64,000 nt of DNA, from NCBI RefSeq assembly GCF_004022485.1, contig NZ_CP034951.1, positions 2,604,001 to 2,668,000 on the forward strand. Direction: 5' to 3'. The position numbers and the translations under genes were made by a program. This DNA is from Aequorivita sp. H23M31 (GTDB lineage Bacteria; Bacteroidota; Bacteroidia; Flavobacteriales; Flavobacteriaceae). Below the pieces are notes generated by a model that was not told the DNA's origin, did no database searches, and saw only the letters and a list, made by a program, of their open reading frames with translations. This document shows positions 1-6,472 of the stretch, one piece after another; within the stretch, counting starts at the first letter, position 1; every line of letters begins with the position of its first letter.

Positions 1-422
1 TCGCACCTCCAAGAACAATTTGAAAGTATTATTCAAATCCGTGTTTTTAATTGTTATAATTCCGACCAATCCAAAAAAGAACATATCAACTGGGTCAAGT
101 AAATGTCTTTAAAGGATTCTCCAAAAGTAAGTTTTCGGTTTGTTCCGTTTTTCGGAATCGGTTTAAGTCCGACTAATGAATTTCCGATTGTTGCTCCGAA
201 ACCAATTTCAAGTCCAACTGTCATAATCAGCCAAAAAATTATAGGTATTAATCCAGGCAAACCGTTTAAAGAATATCCGCCTTCATCATTCGGTTCTCCA
301 AATGTGAAAATTAAAAAGAAAGTTACTCCGAAAATTATTATGTAATCTACTAATCCAGCAACAAATCGATTTCCAATATTAGGTTCAGTTTTATTTTTAG
401 CAATTATTTTTGTTTCGTTCAT
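1..422 (-). pseudogene. RDD family membrane protein, frameshifted and cut by window edge
   Basis: The start is the ATG at 422. The opening residues NRFVAGLVDYIIIF and the later GATIGNSLVGLKPI are the two signatures of RDD-domain membrane proteins, whose transport role is poorly defined. The frame ends at 54 after a non-RDD tail. Stepping back one base at about 107-113 (TTTAAAG on the minus strand) gives RHLLDPVDMFFFGLVGIIT, the standard third RDD segment, open to position 1. So one base is missing, by mutation or sequencing error, and the true 3' end lies outside the window. It is probably the outermost visible unit of the cassette-like array and shares its minus orientation. Confidence 0.7.
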
Positions 423-448
423 CGGTTTTTCTCAAATTCTGACTAACG

Positions 449-1828
449 TCAAATTAAGTTGCTGATATTCAGGTTGTTTTTAAACCCTAGGTCCTCTGGT
501 TTCAATTCAAATTTATCCATTTGTTTTTTAATGCGGTTCACTAGTCCGAGTTTTCTTTTTTGGTCCAGGAACAAGTATTGTTTCGGAGGCTGATATTGGA
601 TTTTTTTTGTGATCATGTTCCATATAATTACTGCGAGTTTTCGAGCCGTTGCACTCACTGCCGAATGCCTTCCCTTGCGGTAGGCGACCCTTCGGAAAAA
701 GTCGGATAGATGGGTGCCCTTTAGGTTGCCTATGGCATTGGCCGCTTGGCGCAGGGCGATCTTTAGCCGGTTACTTCCCTTAGGCACTCTGTTGCTTAGT
801 ATTTTCCCTCCTGATATCTTATTATTGGGCGCTAGCCTGAGCCAGGAAGTAAATTGTTTAGATGAGCCGAACTTATTGAAGCCCTCGGGACCTATCTCGC
901 TCATAATGGTCAATATCGTGGAGTGGCTCAATCCTTCGATGGCAAAGAGATCAACCCCGTCAAAATAGCGGAAAGCTATTTGGTTCAGATCTTTGATCTG
1001 TGGTGCATTTTTGTTCATCCTCTTATGCGGCTTTTCAGTTGTTTTCATTTTCCCGCGCTCAGGATGCTGTTTCAGTTCTTGCTTTATAAAATGTTCGATC
1101 TTTTTGTCGCAGTCCGCAATCTTTTTTTGAAAGAACTTATAGGCCTCGAACTCTTGTTGTAGTCCAAAGAGATAGTCAGACCGGTTGTTGCCGTGGAGTG
1201 CACTGGCAATTTCTTCTTTTGGTTTTCTGCAGTTGTAGTGGCGGTGCTCGGCTAGACTAAGGGGATCAAGGTTGCCCTTGCAGATATCCTCAATGATCTT
1301 CATGCCTGTAAGGCCACATACGTCCTTGACCACTACGTCCAATCTAAAGTTCAATAGTTTTAGGTACTTCTGCATCTTGTGCGTAGCCGAAGCGGCCAGA
1401 TCTATCCAGTTTCCCCTTTGGCGACAGAATGTCCTCAACTGTTCGGTTGTAAGATCTGGTAGGAAGCTGCCGCTGAGCAACCCTAGGGTGTGGAGTTTCT
1501 GTATCCATCGGCAATCCTTAACGTCTGTTTTTTTACCCTTGGCATTCTTGGTGAACTTTCCATTGGCCAGCACCACCTCAAAACCGAAGGAGATAAGCTC
1601 TACGTACAGGTTTTGCCAATAGTCTCCAGTGGACTCCATTGCCACTGTGGTCACGTCAGATTCCATGAGCCACTGGCAGAGTGCTGTGAGATCTTCGGCA
1701 TAGACCCCGAATTCCCTTACATTGTCTAGTTCTTGGCCAATGGCCACATAGTGGGAGCGGCTGCCCACGTCGATTCCGGCGGCATTGAAATTTACAACGT
1801 CCATGCCGAGTTTCATTTTTCTTTCCAT
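449..1828 (-). CDS. IS110-family transposase (DEDD recombinase), copy A
   Basis: This 459-residue protein has the two IS110 domains. The N-terminal RuvC-like DEDD domain shows AGIDVGSRSHYVAI (first Asp), AMESTGDYW (Glu) and GKKTDVKDCRWI (two Asp). The C-terminal Transposase_20 domain shows AIEGLSHSTILTIMSEIG and NNKISGGKILSNRVPKGSN, whose Ser in SGGK is at the place of the catalytic serine known for IS110 recombinases. In this family the protein works with an RNA made from the element's own non-coding end. The ORF is intact and probably functional. Copy B differs only by Gly to Lys just after that SG. Confidence 0.95.
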   Translation of the reverse strand: MERKMKLGMDVVNFNAAGIDVGSRSHYVAIGQELDNVREFGVYAEDLTALCQWLMESDVTTVAMESTGDYWQNLYVELISFGFEVVLANGKFTKNAKGKKTDVKDCRWIQKLHTLGLLSGSFLPDLTTEQLRTFCRQRGNWIDLAASATHKMQKYLKLLNFRLDVVVKDVCGLTGMKIIEDICKGNLDPLSLAEHRHYNCRKPKEEIASALHGNNRSDYLFGLQQEFEAYKFFQKKIADCDKKIEHFIKQELKQHPERGKMKTTEKPHKRMNKNAPQIKDLNQIAFRYFDGVDLFAIEGLSHSTILTIMSEIGPEGFNKFGSSKQFTSWLRLAPNNKISGGKILSNRVPKGSNRLKIALRQAANAIGNLKGTHLSDFFRRVAYRKGRHSAVSATARKLAVIIWNMITKKIQYQPPKQYLFLDQKRKLGLVNRIKKQMDKFELKPEDLGFKNNLNISNLI

Positions 1829-1849
1829 GATAAAAAAGTTTATGGATTA

Positions 1850-2100
1850 ATAAAAAATGACCCTAAGGAAATGTAACTTTGATATAGAAAATTATTCTGA
1901 ACGGGGTTCCTCTTTGATGGACCACCACTGAAATTATCAACAAGCCCTTGAATTAGTACTTCGGGGGCTTTTACATTTCAACCAGAATGTGTCCCGGGCT
2001 ATGACGCGCCAGTTTAAAAAACGGCCTTGCATAGGATCAACGTAAAGTTCGGGAGTTCTTACCGTTAGCTCAAGAAATTAATAGAAATTTTTATGTGGGG
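1850..2100 (-). ncRNA. candidate bridge-RNA region of IS110 copy A
   Basis: The long non-coding stretch upstream of the transposase is where IS110-subgroup elements encode the bridge RNA that pairs with donor and target DNA. It contains AAGCCC and GGGCTT arms at 1942-1947 and 1965-1970. Blocks such as ATTCTGA-CGGGGTT, CC(A/G)CCACT and CGGCCTTGCA recur in the otherwise diverged element C at 11520-11730, which points to a constrained RNA or end sequence. The exact RNA ends and guide loops were not determined. Confidence 0.4.
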
Positions 2101-2107
2101 AATGTAT

Positions 2108-2292
2108 GGTAACGGTCTCGGCTATGAGCAGTGCGAGGCAAAAATGCAATCATTTTCGAATTCGCACTAAGCCAAAACTTTTGTTCTTTAATTTCTTATT
2201 ATTCTAAACGCCAAAAAGTTTTGGCGACTTCGTAAATATACACTGCTTTTCGGTTTGGCACTTATCCCGCATTGCTTATAGCTAATGTTGTG
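2108..2292. repeat. attC-like hairpin H1
   Basis: The arms GCTATGAGCAGTGCG (2121-2135) and CGCATTGCTTATAGC (2268-2282) pair fully with two G-T wobbles. The left side begins TAACGGTCTCG and the right side ends TGTTGTGGGC, matching the outer parts of H2-H5. The roughly 130-bp loop holds a perfect inner hairpin, CGCCAAAA (2209-2216) with TTTTGGCG (2219-2226), and the block TTTTCGGTTTGGCACTT also seen in H4. IS110 copy A abuts its left side. Confidence 0.8.
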
Positions 2293-2585
2293 GGCTGTGT
2301 TTTTTGTACTCTGCTTGCGTTCCGATTGCGTTTTCCCTTTTTCTCTTTCACGAACCATCGAAAAAAATCAATTCTGTTCGATGATTAAAACACAGATTTC
2401 GCAAACAAGGATTCTTTTCCGACGTTGCTTGCGTTCCGCTGATAAAAGTCCGACGCAAGGATTGGAAATCTTTCTTTTTTTATCCGCCACTTTTTAAGTC
2501 CGCTGAACGGATTTCAGTTTCGATAAAAATTGTTAACCCAACCTTTCCCTCATTAAACTCTCCCACAACGTTTGGTATAATTCAC
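2292..2585. other. conserved non-coding tail after H1
   Basis: This gap contains no convincing gene. Its first 80 bases (GGGCTGTGTTTTTT, TGCTTGCGTTTTCC, CGAACCATCG, AAATCAATT) recur in the same order after H4 at 8259-8345, so the repeat unit is larger than the hairpin. At 2571-2588 a partial arm, CCCACAACGTTTGGTATAA, looks like the left part of another hairpin whose right part is missing. Confidence 0.6.
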
Positions 2586-2870
2586 TCAGACAGATGTAGG
2601 ATTCACTTGTATTTGTCCTCCAATTGCTTTTAATACTTTCATAATTGTAGCAAATTGAGGTTTTGCTCCATCAGATAATGCTTTATATAAACTCGGACGG
2701 CTTAATCCAGTTTCCTCCGCTATTTTTGTCATTCCGATGGCTTTAGCAACGTGTCCTATTGCATTAATAATATCTGAGTTATCACCATCTTCCAGAACAG
2801 TGTTGAGATATTCTGCAATCATTTCTTTACTGTCTAGATAATCCGCTATTTCAAATTTTGAAGTTCCCAT
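2586..2870 (-). CDS. HigA-type antitoxin (probable addiction-module antidote)
   Basis: The 94-residue protein carries a helix-turn-helix in its second half (IAEETGLSRPSLYKALSDGA, about residues 53-72) followed by KPQFATIMKVLKAIGGQI. This is the pattern of the addiction-module antidote family that partners Gp49-like toxins. It would bind and neutralise the toxin encoded just upstream and repress their shared promoter. The toxin stop and this ATG are three bases apart, so the pair is one transcript in toxin-first order. It is a stand-alone cassette between H1 and H2. Confidence 0.88.
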   Translation of the reverse strand: MGTSKFEIADYLDSKEMIAEYLNTVLEDGDNSDIINAIGHVAKAIGMTKIAEETGLSRPSLYKALSDGAKPQFATIMKVLKAIGGQIQVNPTSV

Positions 2871-2873
2871 TTT

Positions 2874-3173
2874 TTATTTGTTTAATTTTTTCCAAATGTT
2901 CTTTGCTTGTGCAATGTCCTTTTGCTGGGTCGATTTATCTCCTCCTATCAAAAGAACAATAATTTTTCCATCTTTTTCTTTGAAGTAAACACGGTAACCC
3001 TTAGCTAAATTTATTCGCATTTCCTGTATTCCATCGCCCACGGGTTTGCAATCGCCAAAATGCTCGTCAGTTTCCAATTTCTGAATTCTGAAAATTATTT
3101 TAGCCTTAGCCCTAAAGTCTTTTAACTTTTTTAGCCATTTATCAAATTCAGATGTTTTCTCAATGAAGAACAT
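2874..3173 (-). CDS. RelE/HigB-type (Gp49-like) toxin
   Basis: This 99-residue protein starts MFFIEKTSEFDKWLKKLKD and carries AKAKIIFRIQKLETDEHFGD, KPVGDGIQEMRINLAKGYRVYF and IIVLLIGGDKSTQQKDI. These are typical of phage-derived Gp49-like addiction-module killer proteins of the RelE fold, which act as ribosome-dependent mRNA interferases. The basic Arg/Lys residues expected at the active surface are present and the length is normal. It lies first in a two-gene unit with the antitoxin downstream. Confidence 0.88.
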   Translation of the reverse strand: MFFIEKTSEFDKWLKKLKDFRAKAKIIFRIQKLETDEHFGDCKPVGDGIQEMRINLAKGYRVYFKEKDGKIIVLLIGGDKSTQQKDIAQAKNIWKKLNK

Positions 3174-3265
3174 AATTTTTGTATCTACTTGGATACAAAT
3201 CTAAGGAAATTATTCTAATAAATTCAGATTGGGATATGTTTGGAGTTTAATCAGTTTTAATGCAC

Positions 3266-3384
3266 CACAACGGATCGTATAACCGCAGTTACGGGATTTA
3301 ATTAATGTTTTTCGAATAAGTACCGACGGTAGCAATTATGCGTGGATTCGGACGTAGTCGAATCCGCCGTAATTGCGGTTATAC
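3266..3384. repeat. attC-like hairpin H2, interrupted by an IS110 element
   Basis: The arms GTATAACCGCAGTTACGG (3277-3294) and CCGTAATTGCGGTTATAC (3367-3384) pair over 18 bp with one G-T wobble. The left side starts CACAACGGATCG. The expected right terminus (a GTT core) does not follow the right arm. Unrelated sequence begins at 3385, and a fitting core, GTTAGCCACAGG, is found at 4795 beyond the IS110 element. The hairpin therefore appears to be split by that insertion. Confidence 0.8.
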
Positions 3385-3536
3385 ATCTTAAGTTTGATCT
3401 TTAATAAATCAGTTAACTTTCAGTATAAATCAGAAAGAACAAAAGAGCGGAGTAAGGTTACTTTATACAGTGAAGCTTTAGACTTCGACAACATTGATAA
3501 TCCCCGCTCTTTTACTACTTAAATCACGTTCAGTTC

Positions 3537-3556
3537 CCTGCCTGCCGGCAGGCAGG
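3537..3556. repeat. 20-bp palindrome CCTGCCTGCCGGCAGGCAGG
   Basis: This is a perfect inverted repeat in the non-coding left part of IS element E. It is nearly identical to the palindrome inside the transposase at 3668-3686 and resembles CCTGCCCCTTCGGCAGG near 22757. It is probably a short dispersed palindromic repeat of this genome. Confidence 0.8.
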
Positions 3557-3667
3557 TGTGAGGCCTAGACCTCGTTTTCAAGTTGTTGTGACCCAAGTAG
3601 CTGGTTCTTTCATAAACTATTTTCTATGAATGAATATAAGGAAACTTTTGGAGTTGACATCAGCAAG

Positions 3668-3686
3668 CCTGCCTGCAGCAGGCAGG
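3668..3686. repeat. 19-bp palindrome inserted in transposase gene
   Basis: CCTGCCTGCAGCAGGCAGG is a perfect inverted repeat around a central A. Deleting exactly these 19 bases restores the reading frame and the conserved IS110 start (GVDISK then DVFDLHG). It is therefore an inserted sequence rather than ancestral coding DNA, and its length of 18+1 causes the frameshift. Confidence 0.85.
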
Positions 3687-4391
3687 GATGTCTTTGATTT
3701 GCACGGCAGTACCAGTGGCCACGATCAGTTTAAGAATAACGAAAAAGGATTTGCCGCTTTTTTAAAGATCCTTCCCGAAGATTCGATCGTGGTGATGGAG
3801 GCCACGGGCTATTATCATTACAGACTCGCACAGTTTCTTTACAAAAACAACGTAGTTGTATCGGTCGTTAATCCGTTATCGGTAAAACGTTTCATACAAA
3901 TGAAGTTGGCCAAAGTAAAGACGGACAAGAGCGATGCAAAGGCAATCTGCGAGTATGCCCTGGCCAACGAAGTTCCGCTCTACAGTGCCTTGACCGATGT
4001 CCAGGCAGAGTGTTTGCAACTCTTCCGGTTAATGGACAGTTACCTTAAAAAACGCACGGCAACCAAGAACAAGCTGCACGGCGAAGAAACCCTGGGCATT
4101 CCCTCCAAGTTTGTGTACCGCTCCCTAAAACGGGACAGGAAACACTTGGACAAAGAGATTGCCGGTATCGAGGAACGTCTGCTCTCACTGGTCAAGATGG
4201 AACAACAACAACAGCTCACTCTTTTGACCACCGTTCCAGGGATAGGCACAAAGACAGCATTGTTTTTAATTGTAATAACCGATGGTTTTTCCAAGTTTGA
4301 GACTGCTGCGCAGCTCTGCAGTTATGTTGGCATTACACCTACGATCCGGGAGTCCGGAAGCAGTGTGCGTGGCCGTAGCAGGATCAGTAAG

Positions 4392-4431
4392 GACTTGCAT
4401 CCGACGAGCGAATTTTGAGCGAGAGGAATGC
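4392..4431. repeat. second repeat-like insertion in the transposase pseudogene
   Basis: Between the conserved SRISK and the resumed NAYKKLRNLLF segment lies non-family sequence with TGCATCC and GGAATGCA ends flanking GACGAGCGAATTTTGAGCGA. It introduces a stop at 4416-4418. The ends are approximate. The quasi-palindromic form suggests a second kind of dispersed short repeat. Confidence 0.55.
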
Positions 4432-4794
4432 ATATAAGAAACTTCGCAACTTACTTTTTCTTTGCGCTTTCAATGCCTGTAAGTACAACAAGGCCTGCCG
4501 GGAGCTCTATGAACGGATTGTAAACAAGGGAAAGAGCAAGAAGCTGGCACTTATTGGGGTTGCGAACAAATTGCTGAAACAGTGTTTCGCCATAGCAAAT
4601 TCGGGTTTGCCGTATGATGATGCGCACGTTTCAGTGCTAAGAATTAAATAACCAATATTAAAATGTTGGTGTTGTTTATAGCTTGTTGAACTGGAAACAA
4701 ATCGACGAAGGAAGATTTGTTCCATTTCAACAATGCCAGGAAAACTTTGTCAAAATTTAATGGAGAAAATGTTTGGTTTTTACCTCAGTTCTTT

Positions 4795-4806
4795 GTTAGC
4801 CACAGG
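4795..4806. other. cassette core-like end GTTAGCCACAGG
   Basis: This sequence is the inverted partner of CTTGTGGCTAAC at 5601-5612 (11 of 12 positions). The two bracket the DUF2975-HTH gene pair. It resembles the GTTRRRY core of integron recombination sites, with one mismatch. It probably is the right terminus of hairpin H2 displaced by IS element E. Confidence 0.55.
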
Positions 4807-4810
4807 TTTT

Positions 4811-5020
4811 TTATTCAGTTTCTTTGTATTCTAATATGTCAGCAGGTTGACATTCAAGAGCTTTGCATATAGATTCTAATGTCGAAAATCGAATTGCTTT
4901 TGCTTTTCCAGATTTTAAAATCGAAATATTAGCAGTTGTAATTCCAATTATTTCGGCAAGTTCTTTACTTTTCATTTTTCTTTTGGCTAGCATAACATCA
5001 AGATTTATTATAATTGCCAT
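4811..5020 (-). CDS. YozG/XRE-type helix-turn-helix regulator
   Basis: This 69-residue single-domain regulator reads MAIIINLDVMLAKRKMKSKE, then LAEIIGITTANISILKSGKA (the helix-turn-helix) and STLESICKALECQPADILEY. This is the compact Cro/C1-type family that usually sits beside a DUF2975 membrane gene. It begins three bases after the stop of that gene, so they are co-transcribed. It probably represses its own operon. The target is unknown. Confidence 0.88.
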   Translation of the reverse strand: MAIIINLDVMLAKRKMKSKELAEIIGITTANISILKSGKAKAIRFSTLESICKALECQPADILEYKETE

Positions 5021-5023
5021 AAA

Positions 5024-5521
5024 TTAAACTGTTAGTTCATTCTCTTCTTTCATTCCTTTTGCCAAATTCAGAGCGTTACTTTGAATGATAAAAAACATTC
5101 CGATAATGGACAAAAACAAAGGAATTAATAAATTATTATCATATATCAATTCAAATTTTCCTCCTGTTAATTTGCTTATCCATAAAACAACTATAAGAGC
5201 AAATGATAAAATTCCTGTGTATAGAAAATTATTCCCTGATTTTTTTAAATTCTCTATAGTTTTATTGGAAAAATATTTATTCGTTAATAAAAACCTTGCC
5301 ATTTTTCTCAAAAAATACAGACCTCTTAAAAATATTATATAAGCAAATAGACTTACAATAAAAATTAACCAATAAAATAAACTCCAATCTTCTACACTCA
5401 TATTTACTTGGTTAATATTGACAGTTCCAAAAGGTATTATAAATATTATCCCAATTAGTCCAATAAAATGTAGAATGTAAAGTATGTCAACAAGTGTTTT
5501 AAATAATATTGCTTTTTTCAT
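5024..5521 (-). CDS. DUF2975 membrane protein
   Basis: The 165-residue protein has four likely membrane spans: VDILYILHFIGLIGIIFII near 11-29, FYWLIFIVSLFAYIIFL near 49-65, FLYTGILSFALIVVLWI near 99-115 and LLIPLFLSIIGMFFII near 131-146. Length, topology and the downstream small HTH gene match DUF2975. The family's function is not established. The pair forms one cassette, bracketed by inverted core-like ends at 4795 and 5601. Confidence 0.85.
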   Translation of the reverse strand: MKKAILFKTLVDILYILHFIGLIGIIFIIPFGTVNINQVNMSVEDWSLFYWLIFIVSLFAYIIFLRGLYFLRKMARFLLTNKYFSNKTIENLKKSGNNFLYTGILSFALIVVLWISKLTGGKFELIYDNNLLIPLFLSIIGMFFIIQSNALNLAKGMKEENELTV

Positions 5522-5600
5522 ATTTGATGATTTAATTATTCAAATATACAATAATTATTGTTAAACAATAATATAATTATGATTAACGATGTTTTTTTAA

Positions 5601-5612
5601 CTTGTGGCTAAC
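5601..5612. other. cassette core-like end CTTGTGGCTAAC
   Basis: This is the inverted match of the end at 4795-4806 and leads directly into hairpin H3. It is the left terminus of H3 and the right boundary of the DUF2975-HTH unit. Confidence 0.55.
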
Positions 5613-5733
5613 GTTTGGTGTATGGGCAGTAAAGGTTTTCTTGCCCTGCCTTTCGCTGTGGCGATTATTTTGATTTTGTGCTTTTACTTAGAGGCAAGCA
5701 CTTTAGCCTTTATTGCCTATACACGGTGTTGTA
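5609..5733. repeat. attC-like hairpin H3 (uninterrupted)
   Basis: The arms GTGTATGGGCAGTAAAGG (5618-5635) and CCTTTATTGCCTATACAC (5707-5724) pair over 18 bp with two G-T wobbles. The left side begins CTAACGTTTG and the right side ends GGTGTTGT. An inner CTTGCC/GGCAAG pairing is possible. It is the only one of the five with no IS110 element attached, so it shows the native site. Confidence 0.85.
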
Positions 5734-5746
5734 AAACGTACTTTTA

Positions 5747-6037
5747 TCAGATTTCGATTGAAATATTGACCTTTCCTCCAAGCCCTTTTTCTACGATGTC
5801 AAATAAGGTTTTTAAAGTGAGATTACTGCCATTATTTTCTACACGTGAAATATAAGTCCGCTTTTTATCAATCAGCTCGCCAAGTTGTTCTTGTGTCAGG
5901 TTTTTTTCTTCTCGTGCATTTCGTAAAAGCAAGCCGATTTTAAATGACTCAAAATCTCTTTCGAGTTCGTCTCTGCGTTCAGTTCCTTTTTCTCCGTAAA
6001 CGGTATCTTTTATGTCTTTCCAGCTTTTAGTTTCCAT
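5747..6037 (-). CDS. XRE-type antitoxin of a second toxin-antitoxin pair
   Basis: I chose the ATG at 6037 (METKSWKDIKDTVYGEKG), which gives the usual start for this family. An upstream in-frame ATG at 6058 would add seven residues. The helix-turn-helix is NLTQEQLGELIDKKRTYISR, followed by VENNGSNLTLKTLFDIVEKG and a short strand KVNISIEI. It would neutralise the toxin encoded just upstream, whose last 11 bases overlap this start. The unit is distinct in sequence from the pair at 2586-3173. Confidence 0.87.
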   Translation of the reverse strand: METKSWKDIKDTVYGEKGTERRDELERDFESFKIGLLLRNAREEKNLTQEQLGELIDKKRTYISRVENNGSNLTLKTLFDIVEKGLGGKVNISIEI

Positions 6038-6383
6038 CTCTGTTGTTTTTTTCTTCATAATACTCTTTCATTAATCGGACAGCTTTGTCGATTTCTTTTT
6101 TCGGTGTTTTTTGCGTCTTTTTTGTAAATCCGTTTAAGAGTATAACTAACTTACCTTTGTCGAAGAAGCAAAAAACCCGCCAGATATCCGACCCCAATTT
6201 TATTCGAGCCTCATATAATCCTTTATGGGTTTTCATTGGTGCCAAATATGTTTTCGGCACGTGTTGAAAGGTTTCGATTATTTCAATGACCTTAAATATT
6301 TTGTCCTGAATCTTTTTCGGTTGAGCAAGTAGAAACTCCTCGAAATAATGTTTGTACTGTATTACTTGCCTAACTTTTTCCAT
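6027..6383 (-). CDS. RelE/HigB-type toxin
   Basis: I chose the ATG at 6383 (MEKVRQVIQYKHYFEEFLLA). A GTG two codons earlier is possible. Family features are KIQDKIFKVIEIIETFQHVP, GLYEARIKLGSDIWRVFCFF and LVILLNGFTKKTQKTPKKEI, the beta-strand and basic-residue pattern of RelE/HigB mRNA interferases (Gp49-like). It overlaps the antitoxin gene, a typical coupled arrangement. About 75 bp separate its start from IS110 copy B. Confidence 0.87.
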   Translation of the reverse strand: MEKVRQVIQYKHYFEEFLLAQPKKIQDKIFKVIEIIETFQHVPKTYLAPMKTHKGLYEARIKLGSDIWRVFCFFDKGKLVILLNGFTKKTQKTPKKEIDKAVRLMKEYYEEKNNRDGN

Positions 6384-6472
6384 TGGCACAAAGGTAACTT
6401 AAAAGTTACTATTTTCAAAATTCGGAATTGTGTTTTTTACAGATGGATTTTTCTTTGGTATTCTGACTAACG

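Larger units (their letters stand above)
436..2105 (-). mobile_element. IS110-family insertion sequence, copy A
   Basis: The limits come from comparison with copy B at 6460-8129. The two are collinear for 1670 bp and diverge abruptly outside. The only difference I saw is CC at 807-808 against TT in copy B. No target-site duplication or terminal inverted repeat is evident, as usual for IS110. Only about 13 bp lie beyond the transposase stop, but about 277 bp of non-coding sequence lie upstream of its start, the arrangement of the IS110 subgroup. The right end abuts hairpin H1, six bases before its AACG core. Confidence 0.9.
3626..4651 (+). pseudogene. IS110-family transposase, broken by two small repeat insertions
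   Basis: The true start is the ATG at 3626, reading MNEYKETFGVDISK, after which the frame is lost. Removing 19 bases (3668-3686) joins ISK to DVFDLHG and restores the DEDD domain with VVMEATGYYHY and KTDKSDAKAIC. The Transposase_20 domain follows (TVPGIGTKTA, GSSVRGRSRISK, in which the Ser is probably catalytic). The frame breaks again at about 4392 where repeat-like sequence intervenes, and the last 70 residues (NLLFLCAFNACKYNKACREL onward) are in another frame ending at 4651. It cannot give a functional protein. Confidence 0.9.
3385..4790 (+). mobile_element. degenerate IS110-family element E
   Basis: Limits are inferred. The left end is where the H2 right arm stops (3384) and the right end lies just before the cassette core GTTAGCC at 4795. 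It contains the broken transposase at 3626-4651, an upstream segment with AAAGAGCGG and CCGCTCTTTT arms (about 3438-3513), and a downstream hairpin GGAAACAAATC (4693-4703) with GATTTGTTCC (4714-4723). Dispersed palindromes have inserted into it at 3537, 3668 and about 4392, so it is old and inactive. No terminal repeats were seen. Confidence 0.65.

Noticed and set aside
714..1729. Four plus-strand ORFs inside IS copy A (and their twins in copy B)
   Set aside because: They are antisense shadows of the transposase gene and match no family.
2285..2497. 70-residue plus-strand ORF after H1
   Set aside because: It overlaps the conserved non-coding tail shared with H4, where the frame is not preserved.
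5609..5733. H3 as a simple rho-independent terminator
   Set aside because: The loop is about 70 bases, no T-run follows the stem, and the same layout recurs with conserved outer ends in five places.
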